Below, in pieces: positions 24,353-34,518 of a stretch of 64,000 nucleotides of DNA. Origin of the DNA: Polydactylus sextarius (taxonomy: Eukaryota; Chordata; Actinopteri; Polynemidae); contig CM028907.1 in assembly GCA_016801845.1 (NCBI GenBank), positions 21,888,598-21,952,597 of the forward strand, written 5' to 3'. A model generated the notes under the pieces. The model did no database searches, was not told the origin of the DNA, and saw nothing but the letters and a program-made list of their open reading frames with translations. The position numbers and the translations under genes were made by a program. Positions within the stretch are counted from its first letter, which is position 1. Every line of letters starts with the position of its first letter.

Positions 24353-24974
24353 CTGCAGGGAAACAGAAGAGAGGAGTGTTACGAGTTATATTACGTAATG
24401 TTAAAGTAACAAAGCAGCATTAAGGAAATAGTAATGAAAGTTGTCTATGTTTCAAATTTTGAGTAACAGGACCACACAGATTTTGTCTGTCGAGATTAAA
24501 GTCGAAATGCTGAGAACATGAATCAAAGTGTTAGAACAGATGTTGTTTCTCTTCTTCTCAGTGAAACTTCAGAATCAATTTTACAAATGAGGAAATAGTT
24601 TCTGCTTCAGACGCAAGTGTTTTTTGTCTTTTAACGCAGAAATACAAAGTTTCATCTTTACTTTCGATAGGCAAAAAATAAAAAAATGAAATCTTCCTCC
24701 TTGAATTTTTTTCTTCTTATGCGTGACCTGAAACTCCGTCGTATAAAACACTGTAGATGTTGATTCAGACAAACGATGAACAAAGTGGCCGATCGGTCTC
24801 AGGTATCACGCGTTTTCATGATGATTCATGTTGTGCACAAACAGCAGCGCAGGCACACAACGTGCTGTTGGACTGAAAGTCCCTCAACTTGAGTGGAGAC
24901 AGCAAACAGCTATTTTTATCAGCCTTCATTAAAGACAATTTCCCATCAGCCCTGGACCTTTGCAGGCTAAATGT

Positions 24975-25470
24975 CACGACGGGACAGATGATGTGAGCCG
25001 AGGGGGTCGCAGTTAGTTCAGAAATGTCCAACACCAGCAGGACTGAGACTGAGGAGATTCAATACTGCAGAGATTATCTCTAAAAAAATGGAAAAATGAC
25101 TAAAGAAAAGCTTTAGACAAACAAAAACTACAAACAGGCTCAAATGACTACATTTATGGTTCATTCAGGCAGATACTCATTCTCCTTCGATTATGGAGAG
25201 AAAACCACAGGGCAAGGTTTTCTTCTTTCAGAGTCTGGATGAGACGCTGGAAGTGACAGACTGTTTCTTCTGATACCTCAACATCAGCTGTCAAGACGGC
25301 AACGTGATAAATGTGTTGCTCTACAAACTTACTGTTCTACTAATTCTTCTAATTCAGTTGCTGTGCAGATTGTAGGACAGACGACATGAGTCGAGGGGAT
25401 TGTAGTTAGTTCAGACGGGTCTGAAAGATTGAGAAGAATGAAAACTGCAAAGATTTGTCTCCAGAAAGTT
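24975..25470 (+). repeat. diverged duplication, about 395 bp apart
   Basis: GGGACAGATGATGTGAGCCG AGGGGGTCGCAGTTAGTTCA (from 24981) is repeated in diverged form as GGACAGACGACATGAGTCGA GGGGATTGTAGTTAGTTCAG (from 25375). Both are followed by GA-rich sequence and a ACTGCA(G/A)AGATT(A/T)(G/T)TCTC string. The units are about 100 bases long with unrelated sequence between. Confidence 0.75.
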
Positions 25471-25514
25471 CAGATGACATCGGTGTCCATGTTGGAGCTA
25501 TTCGTTTCCGTTTA

Positions 25515-25775
25515 AAGGGGCACTAAGCTCGGTCACATGTTCACTTCCTCTTCATCACTTCTTCCGACAAGAGCTGCAAGCCTGATTTTGGTGATGATTC
25601 AATTCATGAATCCAATATCACTAGACCCTTTAGACCCTGATCTTGAAAGTGTGTTTTTTTTCCAAGAGATGGTCAGAGCAGTGAGAGACCCTTCATTTGC
25701 CCCATAAGGAGTCATTAAACCATCAGAGTGGCCACGAGGCTGATACATCAACGTAAAAATCTAAGGGAACCTTTA
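25515..25775 (+). repeat. interspersed repeat family B, copy 1
   Basis: The block AATCCAATATCACTAG followed by TAGACCCTGATCTTGAAAGT, GTGAGAGACCCTTCATTT, AGGAGTCATT and GTAAAAATCT recurs in the same order on the minus strand at 40905-41080. This shared order defines an interspersed repeat of unknown class. Confidence 0.72.
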
Positions 25776-25973
25776 ATTTAAATGAAACTCTAATTTAGTG
25801 GCAGGTGTAACAGGTGATGAGTTTGATATTGAAAAGAAAACCAAAGGAGAGAGAAAAATTAGTTTCCTTCACTGTGGACTGATTCCTTAACAATCAACAC
25901 TGACATCACTGTATCACTCTGATTTGTTGTGCTACTAATCTTATGATTCTCTTGTGTAGACTTTATGCTAATT

Positions 25974-25990
25974 TGTGTGTGTGTGTGTGT

Positions 25991-26024
<34 letters not shown>
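25974..26024. repeat. (TG)n microsatellite next to an sdk1 5' splice site
   Basis: A 51-bp TG run with one GG interruption near 25992. In the sdk1 transcript it reads as CA repeats starting about seven bases after the exon at 26031-26137. Confidence 0.97.
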
Positions 26025-26027
<3 letters not shown>

Positions 26028-26030
26028 CAC

Positions 26031-26137
26031 AGGCCACTTGCACCTCAGTTCTCCTGTGTATCACTGCTCCCATCCTGTTCCTCACTGAGCACTGATACGA
26101 GCCAGCGTCAGTTCTCTTCACAGACGAGACAGAAAAC
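26031..26137 (-). CDS. sdk1: sidekick-1 exon: second half of Ig domain 1
   Basis: This 107-nt exon follows GTGTGTTTTCAG and is followed by the donor GTGAGTAC. It starts in phase 2 and completes the AG|G arginine codon of the previous exon. It ends in phase 1. It reads FSVSSVKRTDAGSYQCSVRN followed by RMGAVIHRRTEVQVA. DAGSYQC is the canonical E-F/F-strand motif of an Ig domain, and its Cys pairs with the LTC cysteine of the preceding exon. RNRMGA and EVQVA are strongly conserved in sidekick proteins. At only 35 complete codons it is too short to stand out as an open frame; I found it by aligning the expected Ig1 continuation. A long CA repeat (in the transcript) begins a few bases beyond its donor site. 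Confidence 0.92.
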
Positions 26138-26589
26138 CTGAAAACACACAGAATGAGAGGGTGATGATGCTGGTGATGATGAGCTTCATCTCAGAGCTGT
26201 AAATAAACCCAGTGAACATGAGGAAGAGTAGGGGGTAGTGATGGAGGAGTGATGTTCACAGACCATAGAGACCATTGAGGGAAAAGGAGGTGGAGGAGGG
26301 GGGGGTCCATATGTACGCACTCCGCAGTGATTCCCTTTCATGACCTCGATCTGAGATGGATTCAGCCTCAGGTTGTCAAAGTTCCCAATAACAGAAGGGA
26401 AGGCGGAGTGATAAATGTGTACAGTGCTAGTGTGTGAGTGAGTGAGTGTGTGTGGGTGTGAATATTTTTGACAGCGTCCATGTTTTTTTTTTTTTTTGGG
26501 TCTGAGAGGATGTTAATGGGGCTTTAATGGACTGTGCTTCACTAATGGGAAGCTTGGCATCAGATGTAGGTTGGTTCCATGCTGGGCAA

Positions 26590-26614
26590 ACACACACACA
26601 CACACACACACACA
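26590..26614. repeat. (CA)n microsatellite
   Basis: A 25-bp CA run in the intron inside Ig1. Confidence 0.97.
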
Positions 26615-26726
26615 GACAAAACACACACAGTAAAACTGGACATGGCTTTGGGGCTCATTATGAATACCAGGACAGCCAAGTCTTCAACTCCCAGGCTGTG
26701 TGCGTGATTGTGTGAGAGATGTTGCC

Positions 26727-26727
<1 letters not shown>

Positions 26728-26780
<53 letters not shown>
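26728..26780. repeat. (CA)n microsatellite
   Basis: A 53-bp uninterrupted CA run in the intron inside Ig1. Confidence 0.98.
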
Positions 26781-26782
<2 letters not shown>

Positions 26783-27164
26783 GTCTGTGTTTTTTTTTTA
26801 AATCGCTGTGTGCTTTGAGTCTGTCACTGTATTTTTTTACAATTCCCAACAAGTTTTGCTTTTTTCTCTTATTCTTTATATATCTCACTAAACACAAAGT
26901 TCAGTCTTGACAGGTCCAAATCAATACAATAATTTCTCAGTCAATTTCGCTGACACTCTTCTCAGCGCTCGGTGTGTGAAGGCAAATTCCCAGGGTGATG
27001 AAGAACAAGAACAAAGTTCAATTAAGTCTCACGGAGAGAAAACTTCATCCTTGATGCATCAATCTGTTCACACATCACATCATCAATACACAGACATTTC
27101 AGACAGACTCCTCTTTTCACAATGAGTCGCGCTTAAACTCCAATGCAATTAATCAGTAAAATAA

Positions 27165-27345
27165 CTTTATTTATGAGTTATGAAGATACACAACAATGTC
27201 CCCATTATTACTATCTCTGTTTTACAAACCTCAACTGTCTGAGTGACAAACTTTCATCTCTTGCTCAAAGTCTCTTCGTCATTATCAGGAAGAGCTGGGA
27301 TTTGAACCAGCAACCCTTCAGTTAACTACTACATAAAATCTACCA
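27165..27345 (-). mobile_element. degraded tRNA-type SINE
   Basis: On the minus strand GGTTGCTGGTTCAAATCCCA contains a perfect B box (GGTTCAAATCC, 27308-27298). It is followed by CAGCTCTTCC and, further on, TTTGAGCAAG, both hallmarks of a widespread fish SINE head and body as I remember it. The A box is eroded. The copy ends in an AATAAAG-containing A/T-rich stretch. It is clearly old, with many substitutions. Confidence 0.65.
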
Positions 27346-27574
27346 ACAGTAAAATAAAACTGTTGTGTCTCCAGTACCAGATGGTCACAAGCGTTTATAC
27401 ACACACACACACGAAAACACACACACTGTCACATTTAGAGCATCTGCCAGTTCAGAGTCTCCCTGTTTTTACCAAACTGAAGCAGCCAAACACTGAGACC
27501 AGTCCAGAGCCACAAAACACCTCCTGGCTCCAACAACAACTGCCCACAAAACACTGGCTGCACTTCTCCCTCCT

Positions 27575-27876
27575 CCAGTCTATGTGCGTGTGTGGTCTAG
27601 GTATACCTTACGTTGTGGGGACTTAAATCTGTTTACACACTCGTATTATGGAGACCTGTGTCCCTTATGGGGACAAAAAGCTGGTCCCCATAATGTAAAA
27701 AACAAAAAATGAAAGTGAAGACATGACTCTAGGTTTGGTTAGGGTCAGGTTTAGATAAAGGTTAGACAAGTGGTACCAACAATTGAGATCTCTAGGGTTT
27801 CCAGGTAAGTCTCCAGGAAATTAATGCAAGTCAAAGGAATGCCCCCTGAAGTTATGGAAACCAGACTGTGTGTGTA

Positions 27877-27890
<14 letters not shown>
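27575..27890 (+). repeat. interspersed repeat family F, copy 2
   Basis: This copy reads CCTTACGTTGTGGGGACTT, then TTATGGGGAC (27665-27674) paired with GTCCCCATAA (27684-27693). It continues through a GGTTAGGGTCAGG stretch and a CAAGTCAAAGGAATG stretch into a TGTGTGTATGTG tract. It is the reverse-orientation relative of 7080-7225 and is longer. Confidence 0.78.
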
Positions 27891-27909
<19 letters not shown>

Positions 27910-28000
27910 TTCCCTCCATTTCTGAACAATGTGAAAAACAATTTTGTTTCACAGTTGCAGGTTTGTAGAGAGGGATTGTTTCACATTTCCCACCCACTCA

Positions 28001-28002
<2 letters not shown>

Positions 28003-28044
<42 letters not shown>
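28003..28044. repeat. (CA)n microsatellite
   Basis: A 42-bp CA run about 200 bases from the donor of the first Ig1 exon. Confidence 0.98.
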
Positions 28045-28046
<2 letters not shown>

Positions 28047-28249
28047 AACAGAAATGCAGCCACATTGATTGCTTCTCCACCTCTTCGTCAGACCATATAC
28101 ATATTTATAGTGCTAATGCAATTATTAATCTCACTTAGGTTGCACTGTCTAAATGTTCTGACCTTTTCTAAACACACTCCATCACTAACAGGCTGCGGCT
28201 CTTATGCTGCAGCTGTCGACTCAATGTGGAGTCTGCGATAAACACTGAC

Positions 28250-28406
28250 CTGTAGTGTGGCGTCCAGTCTGTGATGTTGGTGTTGTTGAGCGTCCAGCGG
28301 TACTGGAGAGGCCAGCTGCCTCCAGCCAGGCAGGTCAGCACCAGCCGGTTTCCTTCCAACATCACCTGCAGCCCCGCTCCACCTCCTCGCAGGTAGGGAG
28401 CTACAT
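28250..28406 (-). CDS. sdk1: sidekick-1 exon: first half of Ig domain 1
   Basis: This 157-nt exon starts in phase 1 after TGTGTCAG and ends in phase 2 before GTCAGTG. It encodes DVAPYLRGGG, then LEGNRLVLTCLAGGSWPLQY, then RWTLNN and a tail ending PHYR. VAPY and LEGNRLVLTC.A.GSWPL are the signature start of mature sidekick proteins, directly after the signal peptide. The Cys of LTCLA is the B-strand disulfide cysteine and the W of YRW is the core C-strand tryptophan. Two overlapping N-glycosylation sequons, NNT and NIT, lie just after the C strand. In mature sidekicks Ig1-Ig4 form the homophilic adhesion unit, so this exon carries recognition surface. The first base of the Asp codon must come from an upstream exon, expected to be the signal-peptide exon, which I could not find in the window. 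Confidence 0.93.
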
Positions 28407-29423
28407 CTGACACAGAAACACACACACAAGTCTGTTATTTTAGTTGTTTAAAAAAGGCTGCTTTAGAGTGTTAGTCATTTCTGAACAAAAACACACATTC
28501 CAGCTGCTTTTATCCGTCACAAAATATAAAATTCTTTACATAAAAAAAGCTTATAAATAAATCTGTATTTTTATTTTGTGATACGTAGCTTCAAATTTCA
28601 GTTTAGTAAATAAATACATAAATTGAATTGAACTGAATTAATTGGCATGAGTCTAAAAAAACATCAAAACTGCATTTGATTATTTCTACGCATCAAAGCT
28701 CAGACCCTCTCACCTTCACCAGAGACCAAACTCAGATGAGACATGTAGGATTCAGCAGAGCTCTGTGTGCTAATGCTAACACTGATGCTAACACTCTCAC
28801 AGACGCATAAACACATATTCTGGTTTTCTATGGCTAAACAGAGTCCTCAATTAATTTGACTTTAAATTTACACCTGACGATGAAGAGGAAACGCATCAAC
28901 ACATGATCCAGGTCAAAACACACACGCCTGTAGTTCTCTACGTCGGCCTGCACACGATGTGCATCGGTGCCTCTGCGTGTCTTATTTCCCGGCGCTGACA
29001 TGCATCAACAGACCAGAAAAACAGAGACTCCATCACATTTAAACGAGGCTTGTTCTATAACTTCACTTCATGTAGCATCTGCTGAGCGTCAGAGACAAAG
29101 GTCACATTGGTTCAGTTTCAGTCCAGTTGTTTAAAAATGAGCTTCGACATCATGTTGTTATCACTTACGGGACATTTACTGAACTGATACACTACACAGC
29201 TTTAATAATGAAGTATTCAAGTGTAGAGATAAAGATTAAGTTCAGGACACGTTTTACTAAAACCAGTGAACCATCTCATGTTTTTCTCTGTAGATTTCTA
29301 AAGTATGAGGACAGAGAAGAACTGGACAGAAACAAAACTTCATATGTCACATGAACAAACTAGATGTTCACAGTGCAGATGTTATGGTCTGCTCTGGTTT
29401 AGTGTTGTTTTAGTATATTGTGT

Positions 29424-29690
29424 CACTTCCTGTTTTGTTTTGAAATAGTTTTTCCTGCTCTCTTGTCTTTTATGTAACTTCCTGTGTCCTCCCTCCTGTC
29501 TGATCAGCTGACTCAGCCCTGATGTGTCACACCTGCGTCTTGTCTCTACAAACCTACATCGTGGATTATTTTCACTTTTCCTGTGTTTTGTTTGTTTCTT
29601 GGTTGTATTTTGTTACTCTCCTGCTCCTCTACTGGTTTTTGGTTTGGTTTTGCTGTTGTTATCATTAGTTGGGGAGTAGAGCTGCACTGT
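29424..29690 (+). repeat. interspersed repeat family D, copy 2
   Basis: CACTTCCTGTTTTGTTTTG is followed by TCTTGTCTTTTATG, CTCCCTCCTGTCTGATCAGC and a TTTTGTTTG-rich tail. It lies in the same orientation as copy 1, with which it shares its first 19 bases exactly. Confidence 0.6.
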
Positions 29691-29734
29691 TGACATCTGT
29701 GACTCATGTTCGATAAAAACAAAATATTTATAAC

Positions 29735-29860
29735 AACTTTAGGTCAATATTTAATGTGAACATTCATCTTTGTAACATTTGCAGCTTTAGTTTTGTGAAA
29801 ATCTCTTTCATATCCAAGAAAAACTATGATTGAAACTGAAATATCTCAAAATGAATGCTT
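29735..29860 (-). repeat. interspersed repeat family A, copy 2
   Basis: The minus strand reads GAGATATTTCAGTTTC, CTTGGATATGAAAGAGATTT, TCACAAAACTAAAGCTGCAA and AAGATGAATGTTCACATT, in the same order as copy 1 and close to it over about 110 bases. Confidence 0.8.
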
Positions 29861-30159
29861 ATGGAAACGTAAATCTGGTTGCAGCTGATGTCTGAACGGT
29901 GGGATCTGGTCGGGTGGATCAGGACCGCATCAGAACCACGACAACAAAACAGCTGCAGGACAGTGAACATGTGTTGGATCCACTGAACAGATCTAGATCT
30001 GAATGTAGGATGAGGAGGGTGAGGTGGCTACAGACAATGAGATTTATTCATCCCATCAACCTTTTACACACACACACACACACACACAGTGTGTGTGTTA
30101 GAGGGGGCAGGCTTATCTGCTTGCTACAGTGTGCGTGGACAGGTCCATAACTCTGAGGC

Positions 30160-30395
30160 TGAGTTTTACATCCTCTCTCTCTGTCTCTCGCTCCATCTCC
30201 TGTCAACTCAATCTTCTCTCCTCCTCTTTGTGGCTGTCTCACCGTCTTCAGCTCCATCTCTCCTGCATCCCTCTCACTTTGTCTCCATTGTCTCCGTCCT
30301 TATTCTTTACTCCCCCTGGATGTTTCAGGGCCTTTTCCTCCCCTTCTCTTTCTCTACTCTCCACTCTTTCGCCTTCTCCATCTCTTCTTTTAGAT
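30160..30395. repeat. pyrimidine-rich low-complexity tract
   Basis: About 235 bases of strongly C/T-rich plus-strand sequence with many CTCT and TCTCC steps. It generates spurious serine/leucine-rich open frames in several phases and has no recognised function. Confidence 0.85.
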
Positions 30396-33300
30396 TGATA
30401 GCTGCCTGCTCCGTGTGCAGGAGGGAAGTCTTCCATCGGCGCTAGATTTATATGCAAGGCTCTGCCTGTGTGTGTGTGTGTGTGTGTGTGCGTAAGGATT
30501 TATTTGGAATATTCGGTTTCTACAGACAATGGCTGGTGATGCAGACTCCAATGTCATAGTGCTGACCAGCACAATAACTCACCCCCGCCTGCAGCAGAGA
30601 TGCAGCTTCAACTCTTCACCACATACGACAGTGATTTAAAAACAGGACGCTGTGGACATGTTGTACCTTCTCTATACTTCTTCATACTTCATACTGTGTA
30701 CAGCTGCGTGTTCACCCCACCACCACCACTACCTCCACCCACCTCTTTATTTCCCTCTTTCTAAAAGAGAAAAGAGTCCATTAGGAGATCCACACAGAGG
30801 CAGAGAATACCACGTCTGAGAGGAACAAGGTCAGCTAACAGCATGTTTCAATCACTAATGTCATCCATCTCTCTTTCTTCCTCTTCTCTAACCTGTCTGT
30901 CTCTTTTCCACCACCACCCAGTTACCTGTCTGTCTATCAGCTCTCCTCGTCCTGTCGCCCTTCGGTTCATCTCTGTCAGACTGTGGCAGCTCAAGGTCTT
31001 TACTTTTTGTCTTTCGTGCACGTTTCAGCTCTCAGGTCATGTTTTTAAGAAGCTGCTTCTGTGGAGGAATTTAATTTGCGGTGATGGAGGAGGACTGGGG
31101 TCACTGCTCGGGGGCTGACAGTCCTCCATGATCCCTCCTTCTTCTTTCTTTCTCTCTGCTCCTTCACACAGAGTGGAAATTAGCTCCCTAAATGACTGTC
31201 CTTTTACAAATGGTCCACTACAGATCATCACTCTTACACCGTGCTGCATTAAACATCACAAATTAATCCTACGTTTTACCGCAACAGATGTGAAAGTTTC
31301 CCTGACTCACAATGAGGTTGTGGCTATAGGTTTGAAATTTGGCAAAGAGAAGAGAAATAACACCATGAGGTCCGGTTTGAATTCAGATGTGTAAAAAGAA
31401 GAAACCCTGCAGTGTTAGAGAGAGAGAGAGCAACTCTCAGTCCGACAGAGTCGACTTAATTACTTGATGTGAGTGTGTGTGTGTATGTGCATGTACAGTG
31501 CAGGAGTGTGTGTGTGAGGTCAGAATTAGGCTCAGTCACTCCAGAAAAATCACTTTATCTTCATAGAGCTGAGCCCCCACTGTGAGACAGGCCTGGCAGG
31601 ACTGACTCTGGTCTATGAATACTGATTTCACCAACCGCCGTCTCTCTGCTTCACACTGCCTCGCTGAACGACAAGCTTGAAGGCTACAAAATGACTAAAT
31701 CTTTTAAATTACTACTCATTTTTCTGTGAATAAGTGAGTTCAAGTTGCATGACTAAGCAGTTTTTTTGTTTTGTTTTTTTTTTGGGTTTTTTTTTCTTTA
31801 CAGTGGAAACAGCCGCCTATTTGATTACGGGGTGCAAATGAGCTCGATTCATTTTTAATCTCATAAGTGTGGCTGCTCTTGTTTCAACAGGCGTTTAAAA
31901 AACACTTAATTGGACTGACAATGTGTGAGGCGAAAGGAAGAATTATGAGTTGAGTTTTCTGGCGTGTTAATACCAGTCAGGGAAAAAAAAAAGCTAATTA
32001 ATTGAACAATATGAAGTGGTGGAGCTGAGAAATTAGATTTTTATTTTCTCAATCGAAGAGTTCAGACAAGTCGAGCGAAAACATGATCAAATTGTTCAAA
32101 ACTGTTGACGGAACGGGGACAAACGACGATAACAGCAACATGAAAATACAACACTCAACGGCTGTTTGCACTGAAATACATGTACAGAGAACAATGCAGA
32201 GTGTTGACAATCAATGCAGCAATTAGTGAACAGGAGCATCAACAAACCACAAGAGTGTGATCAGAGTCACTTCATTAGTTTAACCTCAAAATCCCACAGG
32301 ATCAAAACATCTGTCAATAAGTGTTAGCTTCTGTCATTTAAGGTGGCATTTACTGAGAAAAGACAAAGAAACTGGTCAAATGTGGAGGAGATGATGGACT
32401 GAGGAGAGTGAAACTGTGCAGAGCTGCAGGTGAGTGAGGTGAATTTCAGCTGAGCTGAGGCTCTGACCTGAAAGCTGATCAACTGGAGTGGAAAACAATC
32501 CTGGTTCGTGGCATCCAACAGGGCTTTTATTCTAAAAAATCTTGCTTGCACGTCCGTGTTAACATGAAGTTAATGATCGTGACTCTAGATGTCTTTGAAA
32601 TCTTCTTAATAATTATAATAAGATTTTAATTACGACTCTTTAAACCCACAAAGGAAACAGCAGCAGATTCGGTTTCCTTTCCTTTGTTGAAATCAATTAC
32701 TTCTTGTTCATACTGATCAGATTAGTTTAATGAGGATTCTTTCAAAAATAAAACAACGATGGCACCAATTTGTATTTGTTCTTTAACCTCATACAAACAC
32801 AGTAAACAGAAAAACACTAAAGTTTCAGTTTCTTCCGTCTAAAATCTTGTTGACTGTGTGTTTTGGTTGTTGTGTTATTGAATGAATATAGGACCAATCA
32901 CCATCCTCCCTGACGGGACTGCATGAAGGATAATAATCTATTTGGAGTGTTCCTGTGTTTATCTGAAGCTAACAGAAGACTTCTGCAGTTTGAGATAGTC
33001 TTTCTGTCTGCTTTCAGAACAGATACTAAAAAATAGGCTGTAATTTTAAAACCCTGGTTCCAACGTCGTATTGACTCGAGAACAGAACAGAATCGTCCTA
33101 AAACAAGAAGCTGCTCCAGAGGAAGTCGATGAACTACCACCAGAAAAGAAGAAGACGACGACAGTGAAGAAGAAAACAGCTGCTGCTTCTGATGGAGAGG
33201 GAATCAAAGTCACTGGAAAAAATAACAATGATCATGTCACAAGCAGTTTAACTCCAAATCGTTTTAATCGACCCCTGAAACCTAACTTCCTGTTCAGACA

Positions 33301-33773
33301 GCCAATCAGAGCTGCTTCTGTGACCTGCTCCAATCACAACCTCCGCCAGGTTTTTTTGAGTGTCGTCTGTGGGTGTCAGGAGCGACACATGAATGAGTGA
33401 CGCTGAGTGCTGATTGACAGATGCCAGAATGTCAGACATGTTGCCTTCAACATCACAAACACACATGTGAACATATGAGCTGAAGGAAACAGACTCTGTT
33501 TGATACAGAAGTCAGAGTCAACATGTTTGACTTTGCTGTCAAACAGAAACACATTTCAGCCGCTGTTGATGTTGAACCAGGTACATTACAAGGTGAAAAG
33601 AAACAAACTACACGTTTCAAACTTAATTATCTTGACTTTGGCCTTTTTCCAGTTTGGCCTGAGTTCATTTAGTGCAGCACTCGGCCGTTAATGAAAACTG
33701 TGATTGAGCAGTTGTTTAAAACGTTACTTTATTGCTTTTCTTGGCATTTAATATTTAATAACAGCAACGTAAC

Positions 33774-33821
<48 letters not shown>

Positions 33822-33827
33822 TACACA
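33774..33827. repeat. compound (TG)n(TA)n(CA)n palindromic microsatellite
   Basis: TG repeats pass into about 24 bases of AT repeats and then CA repeats, so the array is self-complementary around its centre. Confidence 0.96.
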
Positions 33828-34328
33828 GTATATATGAACCATGATGTGTATGTGTGTGTGTAGTGTAGACTGTAGACTAGTTGAAATGTCAAGTTGCACT
33901 TTACTGAGTAAGACTTTTATGTGCAAAGACTTGTTTTGGTGCAACAGAAAAACACAAAGCATTAGTGTGTGTGTGTGTGTGCATGTGTGTGTACGTGAGG
34001 TCATGGGGGAGCAGGTCCTACGATGAGGGAGGGTAAAGGGGGTAACAACTGGGGCAGAAGTGGAGAGGAGGATGAAGAGATGATATGAGGGTGGGTGGGT
34101 TTGTTTTGTAGGCAATCAGGTGGAAGAGTGTGTGATCAGTGACATTTAAGAGGGGGGTGGGGTACTGCAGGGCACATCTGCCAGGACACACACAAACACA
34201 CAACTGTCAGCTCGTATCTCCTGATGAGCAGACAGGCGGACGAGAGGAACGAAATAAATACCTCCCCCTGAGACGGCCTGAAGAAAGAAGTGGAGGCAAA
34301 TGACTGAAAACACCTTGATACTTTTGAA

Positions 34329-34329
34329 C

Positions 34330-34360
<31 letters not shown>
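34329..34360. repeat. (CA)n microsatellite
   Basis: A 32-bp CA run. Confidence 0.98.
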
Positions 34361-34362
<2 letters not shown>

Positions 34363-34476
34363 TAATTATTCATCTGTTTTACTCTGTGTTTTTCTTTTCA
34401 TCCCTCAGACTTTGAGTAGTTTACATCTGCTCATTAAAATCAGGACTTTGTGTAGTCAAAAACTAGCTCACAACCA

Positions 34477-34479
<3 letters not shown>

Positions 34480-34517
<38 letters not shown>

Positions 34518-34518
34518 G
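34480..34518. repeat. (CA)n(TA)n microsatellite
   Basis: About 31 bases of CA repeats followed by TATATAT. Confidence 0.97.

Larger units (their letters stand above)
24353..26030 (-). other. sdk1 intron between Ig1 and Ig2 (phase 1)
   Basis: This 1,678-nt intron starts GTGAGTAC and ends TTCCCTGCAG on the minus strand. A TG/CA microsatellite starts within ten bases of the donor. The middle holds a diverged duplicated segment (24975-25090 and 25372-25470) and a family-B repeat copy (25515-25775). No coding potential was seen. Confidence 0.88.
26138..28249 (-). other. sdk1 intron inside Ig domain 1 (phase 2)
   Basis: This 2,112-nt intron runs from GTCAGTG to TTTTCAG on the minus strand. It contains three CA/TG tracts (28003-28044, 26728-26780, 26590-26614), a family-F repeat with a short inverted repeat (27575-27890) and a degraded tRNA-type SINE (about 27165-27345). 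Nothing in it looks coding. Confidence 0.88.
2697..28406 (-). other. sdk1: sdk1 gene region, Ig1-Ig2 part (partial gene)
   Basis: Four minus-strand exons join in frame to give about 182 residues that align along their length with the N-terminal Ig1-Ig2 region of vertebrate sidekick proteins. Sidekicks are large single-pass adhesion proteins (six Ig domains, thirteen fibronectin-III domains, a membrane segment, a PDZ-binding tail) that bind homophilically at synapses, notably in retina. Segments such as QRKTVTQGRAAI, GHKIIPNNRIAIT and NQLVILAT fit my recollection of SDK1 better than SDK2; ASFPRP is more SDK2-like. I therefore call sdk1 and cannot say whether it is the a or b teleost paralogue. 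Every acceptor ends in AG and every donor starts with GT, and the phases are mutually compatible. The introns between the exons are 2,112, 1,678 and 21,374 nt. The 5' and 3' parts of the gene lie outside the window. Confidence 0.9.

Noticed and set aside
23859..24398. 179-codon plus-strand open frame, the longest in the window
   Set aside because: It runs antisense over the sdk1 Ig2 exon and its flanking introns. The product has no recognisable domain, and the minus-strand exon with splice sites explains the openness.
30089..30445. 118-codon plus-strand frame with signal-like hydrophobic stretches
   Set aside because: It is produced by a pyrimidine-rich tract (CTCT/TCTCC). Several phases are open at once, which is typical of low-complexity DNA.
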